Assembly: GCF_042657065.1 (NCBI RefSeq) | Contig: NZ_JBHSNF010000001.1 | Coordinates: 1,054,001 to 1,118,000, forward strand | Direction of reading: 5' to 3' | Source: Rhodanobacter ginsengisoli | GTDB lineage: Bacteria; Pseudomonadota; Gammaproteobacteria; Xanthomonadales; Rhodanobacteraceae | Length of the DNA stretch: 64,000 nt | Shown: piece after piece, positions 42,328-51,379 of the stretch | Layout of the letters: the number at the start of each line of letters is the position of its first letter | Position numbering within the stretch: position 1 is the first letter of the stretch | Made by a program: the position numbers and the translations under genes | The notes under the pieces: generated by a model | Told to the model about the DNA's origin: nothing | Seen by the model: only the letters and a program-made list of their open reading frames with translations | The model's database searches: none

Positions 42328-43095
42328 TCACAGCTTGGCGATCAACAGTTTTTCGCCTTCCAGCCAGCATTGCACGGACTGGCCTTCGAGGTCGTCAGGA
42401 ATCTGTTCGAAAACACGATATTGCCCGGCGATCGCCACCAGTTCCGCGCGGAAGTCGGAGACGAAGATGCGCGCCTTGGCGTCGCCCTGGGCGCCGGCCA
42501 TGGCACGGCCGCGCAGGCCGCCGTAAATGTGGATGTTGCCATCGGCAATCACTTCGGCACCGTTGGCCACGGCCCCGGTGACGATCAGGTCGCGGTCGCG
42601 TGCATAGATCTGCTGGCCCGAGCGCACCGAGCCGACATGGTGCTGGGCCCCCTGCATGCTGCCGGGTGCCGGGGCCGAGAGGATCGGCTCGGGCTGCGGG
42701 GCAGCGGGCTCTGCGCGTGGTGTGGGTGCGTCGGCTGCCGGACCGCCAGCGGCAGGTTCGTATGCGGCGCGGAACTTGGCGATAAGCGGCAGGCCCATGC
42801 GCTTGGCCAGCGCCTCGGTCTCGCTGGTGCCGTAGGCCAGGCCTACCGGCAGCATCCCGGCGCTGCGCACCGCCTCGAGCAAGGCATCGACGGCACCATC
42901 ATCGGGCAGGTCGAGCAGGTGGCTCAGGTCCAGCACCACCGCGGCACGGGCAAACATCTGTGGCGCCGCACGCACGCGGCGCTCGAGTTCGTCACAAAGT
43001 GCGGCTGCATCGACCCGGCGCACCCGGACGCAGGCAATGCCGACCTGGCCGAAGCGCAGGTCGCAGGCGTCGTTGGTATCCATTTTTGCGTTCAC
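42328..43095 (-). CDS. minC: Septum-site determining protein MinC
   Basis: A 255-residue FtsZ-assembly inhibitor. The N-terminal domain (DLRFGQVGIACVRVRRVDAA, then FARAAVVLDLSHL) is joined by a Pro/Ala-rich linker (about 120-150) to the C-terminal beta-helix (VRSGQQIYARDRDLIVTGAV, then DGNIHIYGGLRGRAMAGA) that binds MinD. The start is taken as GTG 43095, which overlaps the upstream acetyltransferase stop in GTGA and has GGAGAG upstream. An ATG four codons later (43083) is the alternative. Confidence 0.96.
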   Translation of the reverse strand: MNAKMDTNDACDLRFGQVGIACVRVRRVDAAALCDELERRVRAAPQMFARAAVVLDLSHLLDLPDDGAVDALLEAVRSAGMLPVGLAYGTSETEALAKRMGLPLIAKFRAAYEPAAGGPAADAPTPRAEPAAPQPEPILSAPAPGSMQGAQHHVGSVRSGQQIYARDRDLIVTGAVANGAEVIADGNIHIYGGLRGRAMAGAQGDAKARIFVSDFRAELVAIAGQYRVFEQIPDDLEGQSVQCWLEGEKLLIAKL

Positions 43096-43712
43096 GGATG
43101 CCGCTCTCCGGCGAGGCGGCGCTGGTTGGGATCATTCGCGACGGCGCGCTCGCGCTCGGCCAGCCACGGCACGTCCGGCAGGCCGCCGTGCTCGAGCCAG
43201 GTGTCGCGAACATAGGCGTAGCTCGGCAGGTCCTTGGCCAGCAGACTGACCTGCGGGCCGTCCGTCCCCATCTGTTGCTGATCGACTTCCTGGAACCCGT
43301 AGGTGCCGTGAAACAGCACGACCACGTCGTTGCGTGGTTCCAGGAACACCTCGCAGGTCAGCAGCGGCACGCGGACTTCGGCGTAGCTGTGCACGTCGCA
43401 ATAGAAAATGCGGCCGAGGCCATGACGGCGATAGGCATTCGCGATCACGATGCGGTCGATGTAGACGAACTCCGGGTAGTGCTGCGCGAACCAGCGGTAG
43501 TTGGGGCTTTCGTAGTCCCCCCCTTCACGCAGGGCGATCAGGAATCCGGCGAGATGACCGTCGATTTCGGCCACGCGGAAATAGTCGGCGTGCTCGAAGA
43601 AGTAGCGCAACCGGCTGGCGTCGAGGGCGAGGATGGAGCGGCCGGCGGCGTTGTTGAGCGCCAGCACGGCATCCAGGTCGTGCTCGCGCACGTCGCGGAT
43701 GGCAAGGGCCAT
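43092..43712 (-). CDS. GNAT family N-acetyltransferase, first gene of the min operon
   Basis: This 206-residue protein has a GNAT fold. The N-terminal part reads IRDVREHDLDAVLALNNAAG, beta4 is YIDRIVIANAYRRHGLGRIF, and RRHGLG is the acetyl-CoA pyrophosphate loop. EVFLEPRNDVVVLFHGTYGF completes the core. ATG 43712 follows GGAGC. Its stop overlaps the minC start, so translation of the two is probably coupled. The substrate is unknown. Acetylation of a small molecule or a protein is equally possible, and a link to division is inferred only from the operon. Confidence 0.9.
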   Translation of the reverse strand: MALAIRDVREHDLDAVLALNNAAGRSILALDASRLRYFFEHADYFRVAEIDGHLAGFLIALREGGDYESPNYRWFAQHYPEFVYIDRIVIANAYRRHGLGRIFYCDVHSYAEVRVPLLTCEVFLEPRNDVVVLFHGTYGFQEVDQQQMGTDGPQVSLLAKDLPSYAYVRDTWLEHGGLPDVPWLAERERAVANDPNQRRLAGERHP

Positions 43713-43866
43713 TCGTTGCTCCGCAATGGTGGATACAGGGACAAGGCCGACGGATCGACCTCGCACGATGGCGCATTATGCCATGCGACCGTGGTCCGTA
43801 CATCCGGCGACGACACTTGTAAAGGCTTTGTAAAGCAACCTTCCGCAGGCCCCGTGCAGGCAGGGC

Positions 43867-45141
43867 ATGACTTCTCGCGCATTGCGCGAAACCGCCGTAC
43901 GGCCAATGATGCGCGACATGCGCTGGTCATTCTTCAACCACATCCGCCTGCTTCGCTACGCGGGCTTCTTCACCTACCTGTCGGTGGGCACGCCGCTGAT
44001 CACGAATTGGGCCACCGAACGGCTCAATCAGCTGCAACGGCCGAATTTCTCGCTGCTGTTGTGGACGCTGTGCTACCTGGTCTTCGGCCTGATGTACTGG
44101 ATGCTGACCAGCAATCTCGGTTCGCGCCGTTACCCGATCCTGAAATTGCTGGGGCTGGCGCTGATGACCGCAGCGGCGGTGGCGGTCGGCTGGTACAGCC
44201 ACAGCGGACTGTCGGCGATGCTGATGGTGGTCGCTTCGCTGGTGCTGCCATGGCTGCTGCCGTTCTGGCTCGCCGCCTTCTGGCTGGTGCTGCAGCATCT
44301 GAGTCTGGTCGCGATCTTTGCCACGTTCCCCGAATACGACCACAGCGTGGCGCTGGGCTTCCTGCAGGCCAGCATCTATCTGGGCATCTCGGTGCTGGTG
44401 TTCGTGACCTCGACGGTGGCCAGCCAGCAAGCCGAGCAGCGTGAGGCGCAGCGCCGATTGAACTCCGAGCTACGTGCCACCCGCGCACTACTGGCCGAGT
44501 CCAGCCGGATCGCCGAGCGCATGCGCATCGCGCGCGACCTGCACGACCTGATCGGCCATCATCTGACTGCACTGAGCCTGAATCTGGAAGTCGCCAGCCA
44601 TCTCACCAACGAGTCCGCCGCTGCCCATGTGCGCAAGGCGCAGAGCACGGCCAGGCTGCTGCTGGCGGACGTGCGCGAGGTGGTCAGCGAATTGCGCCAG
44701 GACGATGCGATCGACCTGACCCAGGCCCTGCGCAGCCTCACCGACGGGGTTCCCGGACTGAACGTGCATGTGGTGATGCCGCCGCGTTTCAGCGTGGAGG
44801 ATCCGCGTCGGGCGCAGGTGCTGCTGCGCTGTGCGCAGGAAATCATCACCAATACCGCCAAGCACGCCGGCGCGCGCAACCTGTGGCTGAATTTCGCCTA
44901 CGCCGACGCCAGCCTGCTGGGCCTGCATGCACGGGACGATGGCCGTGGCGCCGATCAGATCCAGCCGGGCAACGGTCTGTCCGGCATGCGCGAGCGGCTG
45001 GCCGAATTCGGCGGCAGTGTCACGCTGGACACCGGCCTGAGCCGCGGCTTTGCGCTGACGGTCAGGCTGCCGCTGGGCGAACACACCGCGCTGGCCCATG
45101 CACCCTCGCGATTTGAACCGCCGGCCCTGAATGTGTCGTAA
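43867..45141 (+). CDS. NarL-type sensor histidine kinase
   Basis: This protein has up to 424 residues. Five or six hydrophobic segments fill about residues 30-180, forming a membrane sensor with no large periplasmic domain. A HisKA_3 dimerisation box follows (MRIARDLHDLIGHHLTALSL, phospho-acceptor His226) and then the ATPase domain (EIITNTAKHAGARNLWLNF, ARDDGRGAD, GNGLSGMRERLAEFGGSV). It pairs with the response regulator 108 bases downstream. In-frame ATGs at 43906 and 43909 are alternative starts. The layout resembles DesK-type membrane sensors. The signal is unknown. Confidence 0.94.
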   Translation: MTSRALRETAVRPMMRDMRWSFFNHIRLLRYAGFFTYLSVGTPLITNWATERLNQLQRPNFSLLLWTLCYLVFGLMYWMLTSNLGSRRYPILKLLGLALMTAAAVAVGWYSHSGLSAMLMVVASLVLPWLLPFWLAAFWLVLQHLSLVAIFATFPEYDHSVALGFLQASIYLGISVLVFVTSTVASQQAEQREAQRRLNSELRATRALLAESSRIAERMRIARDLHDLIGHHLTALSLNLEVASHLTNESAAAHVRKAQSTARLLLADVREVVSELRQDDAIDLTQALRSLTDGVPGLNVHVVMPPRFSVEDPRRAQVLLRCAQEIITNTAKHAGARNLWLNFAYADASLLGLHARDDGRGADQIQPGNGLSGMRERLAEFGGSVTLDTGLSRGFALTVRLPLGEHTALAHAPSRFEPPALNVS

Positions 45142-45169
45142 TGTGGGCGGCCGGATCCGGTGTGTAAAA

Positions 45170-45195
45170 ATGCGTCGTCGTGGGGAACGACGCAT
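45170..45195 (+). promoter_or_regulatory. Perfect hairpin between kinase and regulator genes
   Basis: The 9-base arms ATGCGTCGT (45170-45178) and ACGACGCAT (45187-45195) enclose an 8-base loop between the kinase stop and the regulator start. No T-run follows directly. It could be an attenuator, an RNA-processing stem, or a DNA operator for the dimeric regulator. Confidence 0.55.
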
Positions 45196-45249
45196 GATGT
45201 CCGTTTCCCTTTTGGCGCTCCCTGAGTCATGTTTGCCCGAGGATTCGCG

Positions 45250-45891
45250 ATGATTTCCGTTTGTCTTGTCGACGACCAGAATCTGGTGCGGCAGGGAGTT
45301 CGCTCGCTGCTGGACCTGGCCGAAGATATTCGCGTGGTGGCCGAGTGCGCCGATGGCGCGCAGGCCGTGGTGGACATCCCGCGGATCAAGCCCGACGTGG
45401 TGTTGCTGGACCTGCGCATGCCGAACATGAGCGGACTGGAAGTGCTGCAGGCGTTGTCCGCGCGCAACGAGTTGCCGCCCACCATCATCCTCACCACCTT
45501 CGACGACGATCAGCTGGTGCTGCAGGGGCTCAAGGCCGGCGCGCGCGGCTATCTGCTGAAGGACGTCTCGCTGGAGCAACTGGTCGAGGCGGTGCGTACG
45601 GTGGCGGCCGGCGGCTCGCTGGTGGCGCCGATGGTGACGCAGCGCCTGATGGCAGGTGTGGCGCGGATGCAGAACCACTTCACCAGCCTGGAGCAGCCCG
45701 ATCCGCTGACGGAGCGCGAGACCGAGATCCTGCGGCTGCTGTCCGGTGGCTACAGCAACAAGGAAATTGCCAACTCGCTGAAAGTCGCCGAGGGCACGGT
45801 GAAGAACCACGTCTCCAACATCCTGTCGAAACTGGGTGTGCGCGACCGCACCCGTGCCGTATTGAAGGCATTGGAGATGGGGATCGTGTGA
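45250..45891 (+). CDS. NarL/FixJ family response regulator
   Basis: This 213-residue protein has an N-terminal receiver domain with acidic pocket VDDQ, phospho-acceptor Asp54 in VVLLDLRMPNMSG, Thr/Lys switch residues in TTFDDDQ and YLLKDVS. The C-terminal LuxR-type helix-turn-helix reads LTERETEILRLLSGGYSNKE, IANSLKVAEGTVKNHVSNIL. It should be phosphorylated by the upstream kinase. I took ATG 45250, since the preceding ATG at 45229 adds seven residues ahead of the canonical strand. Confidence 0.95.
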   Translation: MISVCLVDDQNLVRQGVRSLLDLAEDIRVVAECADGAQAVVDIPRIKPDVVLLDLRMPNMSGLEVLQALSARNELPPTIILTTFDDDQLVLQGLKAGARGYLLKDVSLEQLVEAVRTVAAGGSLVAPMVTQRLMAGVARMQNHFTSLEQPDPLTERETEILRLLSGGYSNKEIANSLKVAEGTVKNHVSNILSKLGVRDRTRAVLKALEMGIV

Positions 45892-46124
45892 TCCCGGCCG
45901 ACCCGCGGGAATCCATCCGCTATCGCGATATTCGGTAGCCTGGGGCGGGCCGTTTCCGGCTCTACCGACCCACCGGCTTCAGCCGATGGCGTTCCAGCCC
46001 GCGAGCAAGTAACATCCGTAGCTTCGGCATTTGCCGACCCCCTGTCATGCCCTCCGGGCAGGCTCTTGCGGCGATTGGGGCGACATCTTTAGGTAGGCGT
46101 AAAGACGCTTCGGAGAACTCTGGA

Positions 46125-47492
46125 ATGATGCGTGTCTTTGAATTTCTTGTTGCCCTGGTCATCGTTGTGGCGCTCGGTGTCCTGGCGGCCGTCGTCATGC
46201 CCGGCAGCGGTCATGTGGAGCGTCAGCTGGATATCGGCAAGGACATGCGCCAGGTCTATGACATGGTGGACAACTTCCGCCGGTTTCCGGATTACTCGGT
46301 GCTGCGTGCGCTGGATCCCTCGGTGCAGTTCACGTTTTCCGGCAAGGCCTACGGCCCGGGTGCCGAGATCAGCTGGGTCGGTTCCGACCCCAAGCTCGGC
46401 AACGGCGGCCTGACCATCGCCAGCGCCACTCCGGAATTCGACAAGATCGACAGCAACACCAAGGATGCCAGCATCGTCTGGAACCTGGACAACGGCTGGC
46501 GCGGCCTGGACAAGCATTTCACGCTCGATCTGGAGCGCAAGGGCAGCCGCGGGCAGCTGACCCAGGTGACCTGGTCGTATGACGTGGCCTATGGCTGGAA
46601 CCTGGTCAACCGCTTCGCCAACCTGTACATCCACGGCGATCCCGATACGTTCATCCAGTCCAGCCTGAACAACCTGCAGAACGTGCTGGCCGGTGTACCG
46701 AACATCGACTACAGCCAGCTGGTTCCGTACATCGAACAGACGCAGCCGACCCCGATCCTGCTGGTGTCGACCTCGATCGCCCGCAAGGAGGGCCTGGAAG
46801 GCCTGGATGACGCCGTCAGCAAGGCGATCACCGAGATCCAGGCTGCCGCCAAGAAGCTTGGCGTCAACGTGACCGGTCCGCGGATCCTGATCACCACCAA
46901 CTACGGTGACCAGACGTACAGCTTCGATGTGGCCCTGCCGATCGATTCCAGTACGCTGACCGTCAATGGCCAGAGCGAGCAGCTGACCGCGGCAACCCCG
47001 CCTTCGCTGGACACCGCTGCGCCGGCTGAAGCCAGCAGCTCGGCGAAGGCTGCCAGCACGGGTGCAAGCCTTGCCGCAGGCAGCCGTGATCGCTACGGTC
47101 GTCTGGTGGTGGACGGCGACGTGCGCGCCACGCTGGCGTTTGGCGGTGCGGCGCTGAAGGGTGTCTGGAACGGCACGTTCGCCGGCGTGCCGCAGACCCG
47201 CGACATGCTCAAGGCCTACTCCCAGACCCACGGCTACAAGTTCGATGACGTGGTCAATCGGGCCTACGACATCGAGGTGAAGCCCGAGGTGAAGGATGCC
47301 GGCGGCAACATCACGACCTACGCGAAGTACGACGTCTACCTGCCGATCACCGATGCGCCGGCACAGACCCCCGAGCAGGAGGCTGGTATCCAGCCACCGA
47401 CGCTGGAAGAGGCGGGCCCAGCCGAGTCCTCATCGGCACCGGCACCGGCCAGCAGCGCAGCACCCGCCCCGGGTGCCAGCGCCGCCGAATAA
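46125..47492 (+). CDS. Membrane-anchored SRPBCC plus GyrI-like protein
   Basis: This protein has 455 residues. An N-terminal hydrophobic helix (about 4-26: VFEFLVALVIVVALGVLAAV) anchors it. Residues about 30-175 look like an SRPBCC/START-type ligand-binding domain (VERQLDIGKDMRQVYDMVDN, FRRFPDYSVLR, WLDNGWRGLD-type core). About 190-400 looks like two GyrI-like effector-binding halves (TQPTPILLVSTSIARKEG, then ILITTNYGDQTYSFDVALPI). The last 60 residues are Pro/Ala/Ser/Glu-rich and disordered. It probably binds a hydrophobic ligand at the periplasmic face; no enzyme activity is evident. Start ATG 46125 (or 46128) follows GGAG. A strong terminator follows the gene. Confidence 0.8.
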   Translation: MMRVFEFLVALVIVVALGVLAAVVMPGSGHVERQLDIGKDMRQVYDMVDNFRRFPDYSVLRALDPSVQFTFSGKAYGPGAEISWVGSDPKLGNGGLTIASATPEFDKIDSNTKDASIVWNLDNGWRGLDKHFTLDLERKGSRGQLTQVTWSYDVAYGWNLVNRFANLYIHGDPDTFIQSSLNNLQNVLAGVPNIDYSQLVPYIEQTQPTPILLVSTSIARKEGLEGLDDAVSKAITEIQAAAKKLGVNVTGPRILITTNYGDQTYSFDVALPIDSSTLTVNGQSEQLTAATPPSLDTAAPAEASSSAKAASTGASLAAGSRDRYGRLVVDGDVRATLAFGGAALKGVWNGTFAGVPQTRDMLKAYSQTHGYKFDDVVNRAYDIEVKPEVKDAGGNITTYAKYDVYLPITDAPAQTPEQEAGIQPPTLEEAGPAESSSAPAPASSAAPAPGASAAE

Positions 47493-47516
47493 ACCGATCG
47501 CGGTTGCGGCAGATCG

Positions 47517-47551
47517 AAAGGCCCTTCCTCCAAGGAAGGGCCTTTTCTTTT
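47517..47551 (+). terminator. Rho-independent terminator
   Basis: A 13-bp perfect stem (AAAGGCCCTTCCT with AGGAAGGGCCTTT) and a 3-base loop are followed by a T-rich tail (TTTTCTTTT). It begins 25 bases after the SRPBCC-like gene's stop and separates it from the ABC transporter operon. Confidence 0.93.
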
Positions 47552-47696
47552 GCAGTCCCGGCGGTTCACGCACGTCGGCGACATCGGCCGAAACCGAACT
47601 TTGCCGGTGTCTTGCGGTACATTGCAGGGCGATCTGTACCGCCGCGCCACCCATTGCCTGTGCTCGCCGAGCCATCCCCACTGCCCATCACCGGAC

Positions 47697-48650
47697 ATGA
47701 TCGAAACCGACCAGCTCACCCGATGCTATGGCAACCTGACCGCGGTGGACGCGCTGAGCATCCGTGTCGAACCGGGCCAGGTACTCGGTCTGCTGGGGCC
47801 GAACGGCGCCGGCAAATCCACCGCGATGCGCATGATCGCGGGATTCCTGCTGCCGACCTCGGGCACGGCGCGGGTCTGTGGCCATGATGTCAGCCGCGAG
47901 CCGCTGAAGGCCAAACGCGCACTGGGCTACCTGCCGGAGGGCGCGCCGAGCTACGGCGAGATGACGGTGCGCGAGTTTCTGCAGTTCATCGTGCGGATGC
48001 GCGGATTCAAGCCGGACGTCGGCTATCGGCGCTTCGATGCGGTGGTGCAGCAGCTGCAACTGGAAGACGTGCTGGACGTGTGCATCGACACGCTGTCGAA
48101 GGGCTTGCGCCGACGGGTCGGTCTGGCCCAGGCGATCCTGCATGATCCGCCGGTGCTGATGCTGGACGAGCCGACCGACGGCCTCGATCCGAACCAGAAG
48201 CACGCGGTGCGTCAGCTGATCGACGTGATGGCGCGCGACCGCACCATCCTGATCTCCACTCACCTGCTGGAAGAGGTGCACGCACTGTGCAACCGCGTGG
48301 TGATCATCGCCCGCGGCAAGTTGCTGGCCGATGCCACCCCGGCGGAGCTGGAGGCGCGTTCGCGTTACCACGGGGCGGTATCGTTCAGTGCGCCGGGCAG
48401 CGGCATGTCGCAGGAGATGCTGGGGCGGCTGCCGCAGGTGGCCTCGATCGAGGTCGATCCGCTGGATGGCCGCATCACGGTGTTTCCAAGGCCTGGCGAG
48501 CGGATCCTCGAGCCGGTCGAAACCCTGTTGCGCAAGCAGGGTCTGGAGGTTTCCGAAATCCAGCTCGAACGGGGCCGGCTGGACGAGGTTTTCCGCCAGA
48601 TCACCACCGGGCCCGGCAGCGCGGAACATGTCGCCGGGGAGCGCGCATGA
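47697..48650 (+). CDS. ABC transporter ATP-binding protein (GldA-like)
   Basis: This 317-residue ATPase has Walker A GLLGPNGAGKSTAMRMIAG, Q-loop region LGYLPEGAPSYGEMT, signature SKGLRRRVGLAQA, Walker B PVLMLDEPTDGLDPNQ, and the switch His in ILISTHLLEEVHALC. About 85 extra C-terminal residues form the domain common in ABC-2 exporters. With the next two genes it forms a GldA-GldF-GldG-like set: ATPase, permease and auxiliary protein. The stop overlaps the permease start in ATGA. The substrate is unknown. Confidence 0.94.
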   Translation: MIETDQLTRCYGNLTAVDALSIRVEPGQVLGLLGPNGAGKSTAMRMIAGFLLPTSGTARVCGHDVSREPLKAKRALGYLPEGAPSYGEMTVREFLQFIVRMRGFKPDVGYRRFDAVVQQLQLEDVLDVCIDTLSKGLRRRVGLAQAILHDPPVLMLDEPTDGLDPNQKHAVRQLIDVMARDRTILISTHLLEEVHALCNRVVIIARGKLLADATPAELEARSRYHGAVSFSAPGSGMSQEMLGRLPQVASIEVDPLDGRITVFPRPGERILEPVETLLRKQGLEVSEIQLERGRLDEVFRQITTGPGSAEHVAGERA

Positions 48651-49381
48651 ACCCGGTCAATGCGGTGATGCGGCGCGAATTGCGCAGCTATTTTGTGACC
48701 CCGGTGGCCTATGTCTTCCTGGTGATCTTCCTGGTGCTGGCCGGCATCCTCACTTTCTACGCAGGCGATTTCTACGAGCGCGGGCAGGCCGACCTGCAGC
48801 CGTTTTTCGTGATGCAGCCGTGGCTGTACCTGATCCTGGTGCCGGCGATCACGATGCGCATGTGGGCCGAGGAGACCAAGGGCGGCACGCTGGAGTTGCT
48901 GCTGACCCTGCCGCTGACCCTGTGGCAGGCGATGCTGGGCAAGTTCCTGGCGGCGTGGCTGTTCATCGGGCTGGCGCTGGTGCTGACCCTGCCGATCTGG
49001 ATCACCGTCAACTATCTGGGCTCGCCGGACAATGGCGTGATCCTGGCCGGTTACCTGGGCAGCTGGTTGATGGCCGGCACCTTCATCGCCATCGGCGCCT
49101 GCCTTTCCGCACTGACCCGCAGCCAGGTGGTGGCGTTCATCCTGACCGCCCTGGTATGCGTGCTGCTGATCCTGGTCGGACAGCCGCAGGTGCTGGACTT
49201 CTTCCAGGGCACCTTGCCGCGCAAGCTGATCAACGCGGTGGCCCACCTGTCCATGTTGCGGCATTTCGAGGCAATCGCGCGGGGCGTGCTGGACCTGCGC
49301 GACCTGGTGTACTTCCTGCTCAGCATGGTCGGCTGGCTGCTGGCCGGCGTGCTGTTGCTCGACCTCAAGCGGATACGCTGA
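48647..49381 (+). CDS. ABC-2 type permease (GldF-like)
   Basis: This 244-residue protein has six hydrophobic segments. The N-terminus NAVMRRELRSYFVTPVAYVF, the motif RMWAEETKGGTLELLLTLPL and the end VGWLLAGVLLLDLKRIR match ABC-2 permeases of the GldF/NosY group. It starts inside the ATPase stop (ATGA) and ends 4 bases before the auxiliary gene, so the three are one transcript. It should form the membrane channel of the exporter or membrane-remodelling complex. Confidence 0.92.
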   Translation: MNPVNAVMRRELRSYFVTPVAYVFLVIFLVLAGILTFYAGDFYERGQADLQPFFVMQPWLYLILVPAITMRMWAEETKGGTLELLLTLPLTLWQAMLGKFLAAWLFIGLALVLTLPIWITVNYLGSPDNGVILAGYLGSWLMAGTFIAIGACLSALTRSQVVAFILTALVCVLLILVGQPQVLDFFQGTLPRKLINAVAHLSMLRHFEAIARGVLDLRDLVYFLLSMVGWLLAGVLLLDLKRIR

Positions 49382-49385
49382 CGAC

Positions 49386-51305
49386 ATGCCGCGCCTGCGT
49401 CTGCCTCCCGTCTTTCACACGCCGCTGCATCTCAGCCGGCGCGCCGTGCTGTATGGCGCGCTGATCCTGCTGGTGCTGGTCTTCGTGCCGTTGATCGTGG
49501 CCAGCAGCCGCTGGCTGCATGCCTCACGGATCGATCTGACCACCGACCGGTTGTACACGCTGACGCCGGGCACGCTGCACATCGTGGACACGCTGCAGCG
49601 GCCGCTGCGGCTGACTCTGTATTTCTCCGAGCACGCCACCCGCGATCTGCCGAAGCTGCGCAGCTACGAGCAACGCGTGCGCGAGATGCTGCAGGAAATG
49701 GTGGCCCGCTCGCATGGCCACATCCGCCTGCAGGTCATCGATCCGGTGCCGTACTCCGATGACGAGGCCAGTGCCGAAGGCGCCGGCCTCACCGCGGCCA
49801 ACGGCGGCAGCAATGGCGAGCGGGTGTTTTTCGGACTGGCCGGCAACGCCATGTCGGGCAATCTCGAAAGCGACAACGTCGAAGACCGCGTGCCGGAAAA
49901 GACCCTGGCGATTGCCTTTTTCGATCCGGCGCGCGAGACCTTTCTCGAATACGACATCGCCAAGCTGCTGTACGAACTGAATCAGGTGCACAAGCCGTCG
50001 ATCGGGGTGATCAGCTCGCTGCCGGTGGAAGGCAATCCGGCGCTCGGCGAGCAACCGTGGGCGGTGATGCAGCAGCTCGGCCAGTTGTTCGACGTGAAGA
50101 TGCTGGATCCGGCGAGCCTGCGGCACATCGACGACAAGCTGAAGGTGGTGCTGCTGATCCACCCGAAAGAGCTGTCGCCCGACGCCGAATATGCGATCGA
50201 TCAGTACGTGCTGCAAGGCGGGCACCTGGCGGTGTTTGTCGATCCCGACGCGGAACTCGACAGCACGTCGGCATACGCTTCGGAGGCCGCGTTGGCCGCG
50301 GATCACGCTTCGGATCTGTCGCGGCTGTTCGCTGCCTGGGGCGTGGTCTACGACCCGCACACGGTCGTGCTGGATCGCAGCCGTGCGCTGCAGATCGAGC
50401 TGGCCGGCAGCAGCCTCAATCACCCGGCCATGCTCGACCTCGGCGAGCAGGAGATCAACCGTGACGATGCGGTCACTGCCAGCCTGCAGCGGATCAACGT
50501 GTCCACGATCGGTCACTTCGACCTGACGCAGGCGGCGCATACGCGATTGATTCCCCTGCTGCAGAGCAGTGCCGAGGCTGAGCTGGTGCCGGCCACGCGG
50601 GTGCTGGAAGCCAGTGGCGATCCGACCCGGCTGTTGCGGGACTACAAGCCCGACAACGCACATTACGTGCTGGCTGCGCGCCTGCGCGGGACGTTCGACA
50701 GCGCATTTCCCGAGCGAGCCGGGGAGCCCGGCCATCGGGCCCGTTCCGCGCCGGATGCCGAGGTGATCCTGGTGGCCGATACCGATCTGCTCAGCGACCG
50801 GTTATGGGTGGAGCCGCAGACCATGCTCGGGCAGACGATGATGCGGGTCTTCGCCAACAACGGCGATTTCATCACCAACATGGTGGACAACCTCAGCGGT
50901 TCCTCGGCCTTGCTGTCGATCCGTGGCCGCTCCACCTCGCAGCGTCCGTTCACGCGGGTACAGGCGTTGCGCAATGTCGCCGACCAGAAATTCCTGCAGA
51001 AGGAGCAGGAGCTGGAACAGGAGCTGGCCGATACCCGGCGCCGGCTGGAAGAGTTGCAGCCGGCCAAGCGCGATCACGCCGGCAGCGTCACCGCCGAGCA
51101 GCGCCGCGAGATCGAGCAGTTCCGCCAGCGTCAGCTGGAGATCAACAAGGAGCTGCGCAACGTGCAGCATCAGCTCAATGCCGAGATCGACGCGCTGGGC
51201 TTGCGCGTGAAGGTCATCAACATCGTGCTGGTGCCGTCGCTGGTGGTGCTGATCGGCCTGTTGTACGGCTGGCGTCGCAGCCGGCGCAACCGACGGCTGC
51301 GGTGA
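49386..51305 (+). CDS. GldG-like ABC auxiliary protein
   Basis: This 639-residue protein has one N-terminal membrane helix (about 20-40: AVLYGALILLVLVFVPLIVA) and a C-terminal one (about 611-630: IVLVPSLVVLIGLLYGW), with a large periplasmic part between. The stretches DLTTDRLYTLTPGTLHIVDT, LTLYFSEHATRDLPKLRSYE, VRVFFGL-type and YVLQGGHLAVFVDPDAELD match the ABC_transp_aux/GldG family. A coiled coil rich in Glu, Gln and Arg (about 535-595) precedes the last helix. In gliding bacteria GldG works with GldA and GldF. In other proteobacteria the function of such sets is not settled. Confidence 0.9.
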   Translation: MPRLRLPPVFHTPLHLSRRAVLYGALILLVLVFVPLIVASSRWLHASRIDLTTDRLYTLTPGTLHIVDTLQRPLRLTLYFSEHATRDLPKLRSYEQRVREMLQEMVARSHGHIRLQVIDPVPYSDDEASAEGAGLTAANGGSNGERVFFGLAGNAMSGNLESDNVEDRVPEKTLAIAFFDPARETFLEYDIAKLLYELNQVHKPSIGVISSLPVEGNPALGEQPWAVMQQLGQLFDVKMLDPASLRHIDDKLKVVLLIHPKELSPDAEYAIDQYVLQGGHLAVFVDPDAELDSTSAYASEAALAADHASDLSRLFAAWGVVYDPHTVVLDRSRALQIELAGSSLNHPAMLDLGEQEINRDDAVTASLQRINVSTIGHFDLTQAAHTRLIPLLQSSAEAELVPATRVLEASGDPTRLLRDYKPDNAHYVLAARLRGTFDSAFPERAGEPGHRARSAPDAEVILVADTDLLSDRLWVEPQTMLGQTMMRVFANNGDFITNMVDNLSGSSALLSIRGRSTSQRPFTRVQALRNVADQKFLQKEQELEQELADTRRRLEELQPAKRDHAGSVTAEQRREIEQFRQRQLEINKELRNVQHQLNAEIDALGLRVKVINIVLVPSLVVLIGLLYGWRRSRRNRRLR

Positions 51306-51379
51306 AGGCGGCAATCCGCCGCAGCCTGGCGGTGGCGCGTCGGCACACACTTCGATGACGCGCGGCATTATGCTGGGCG

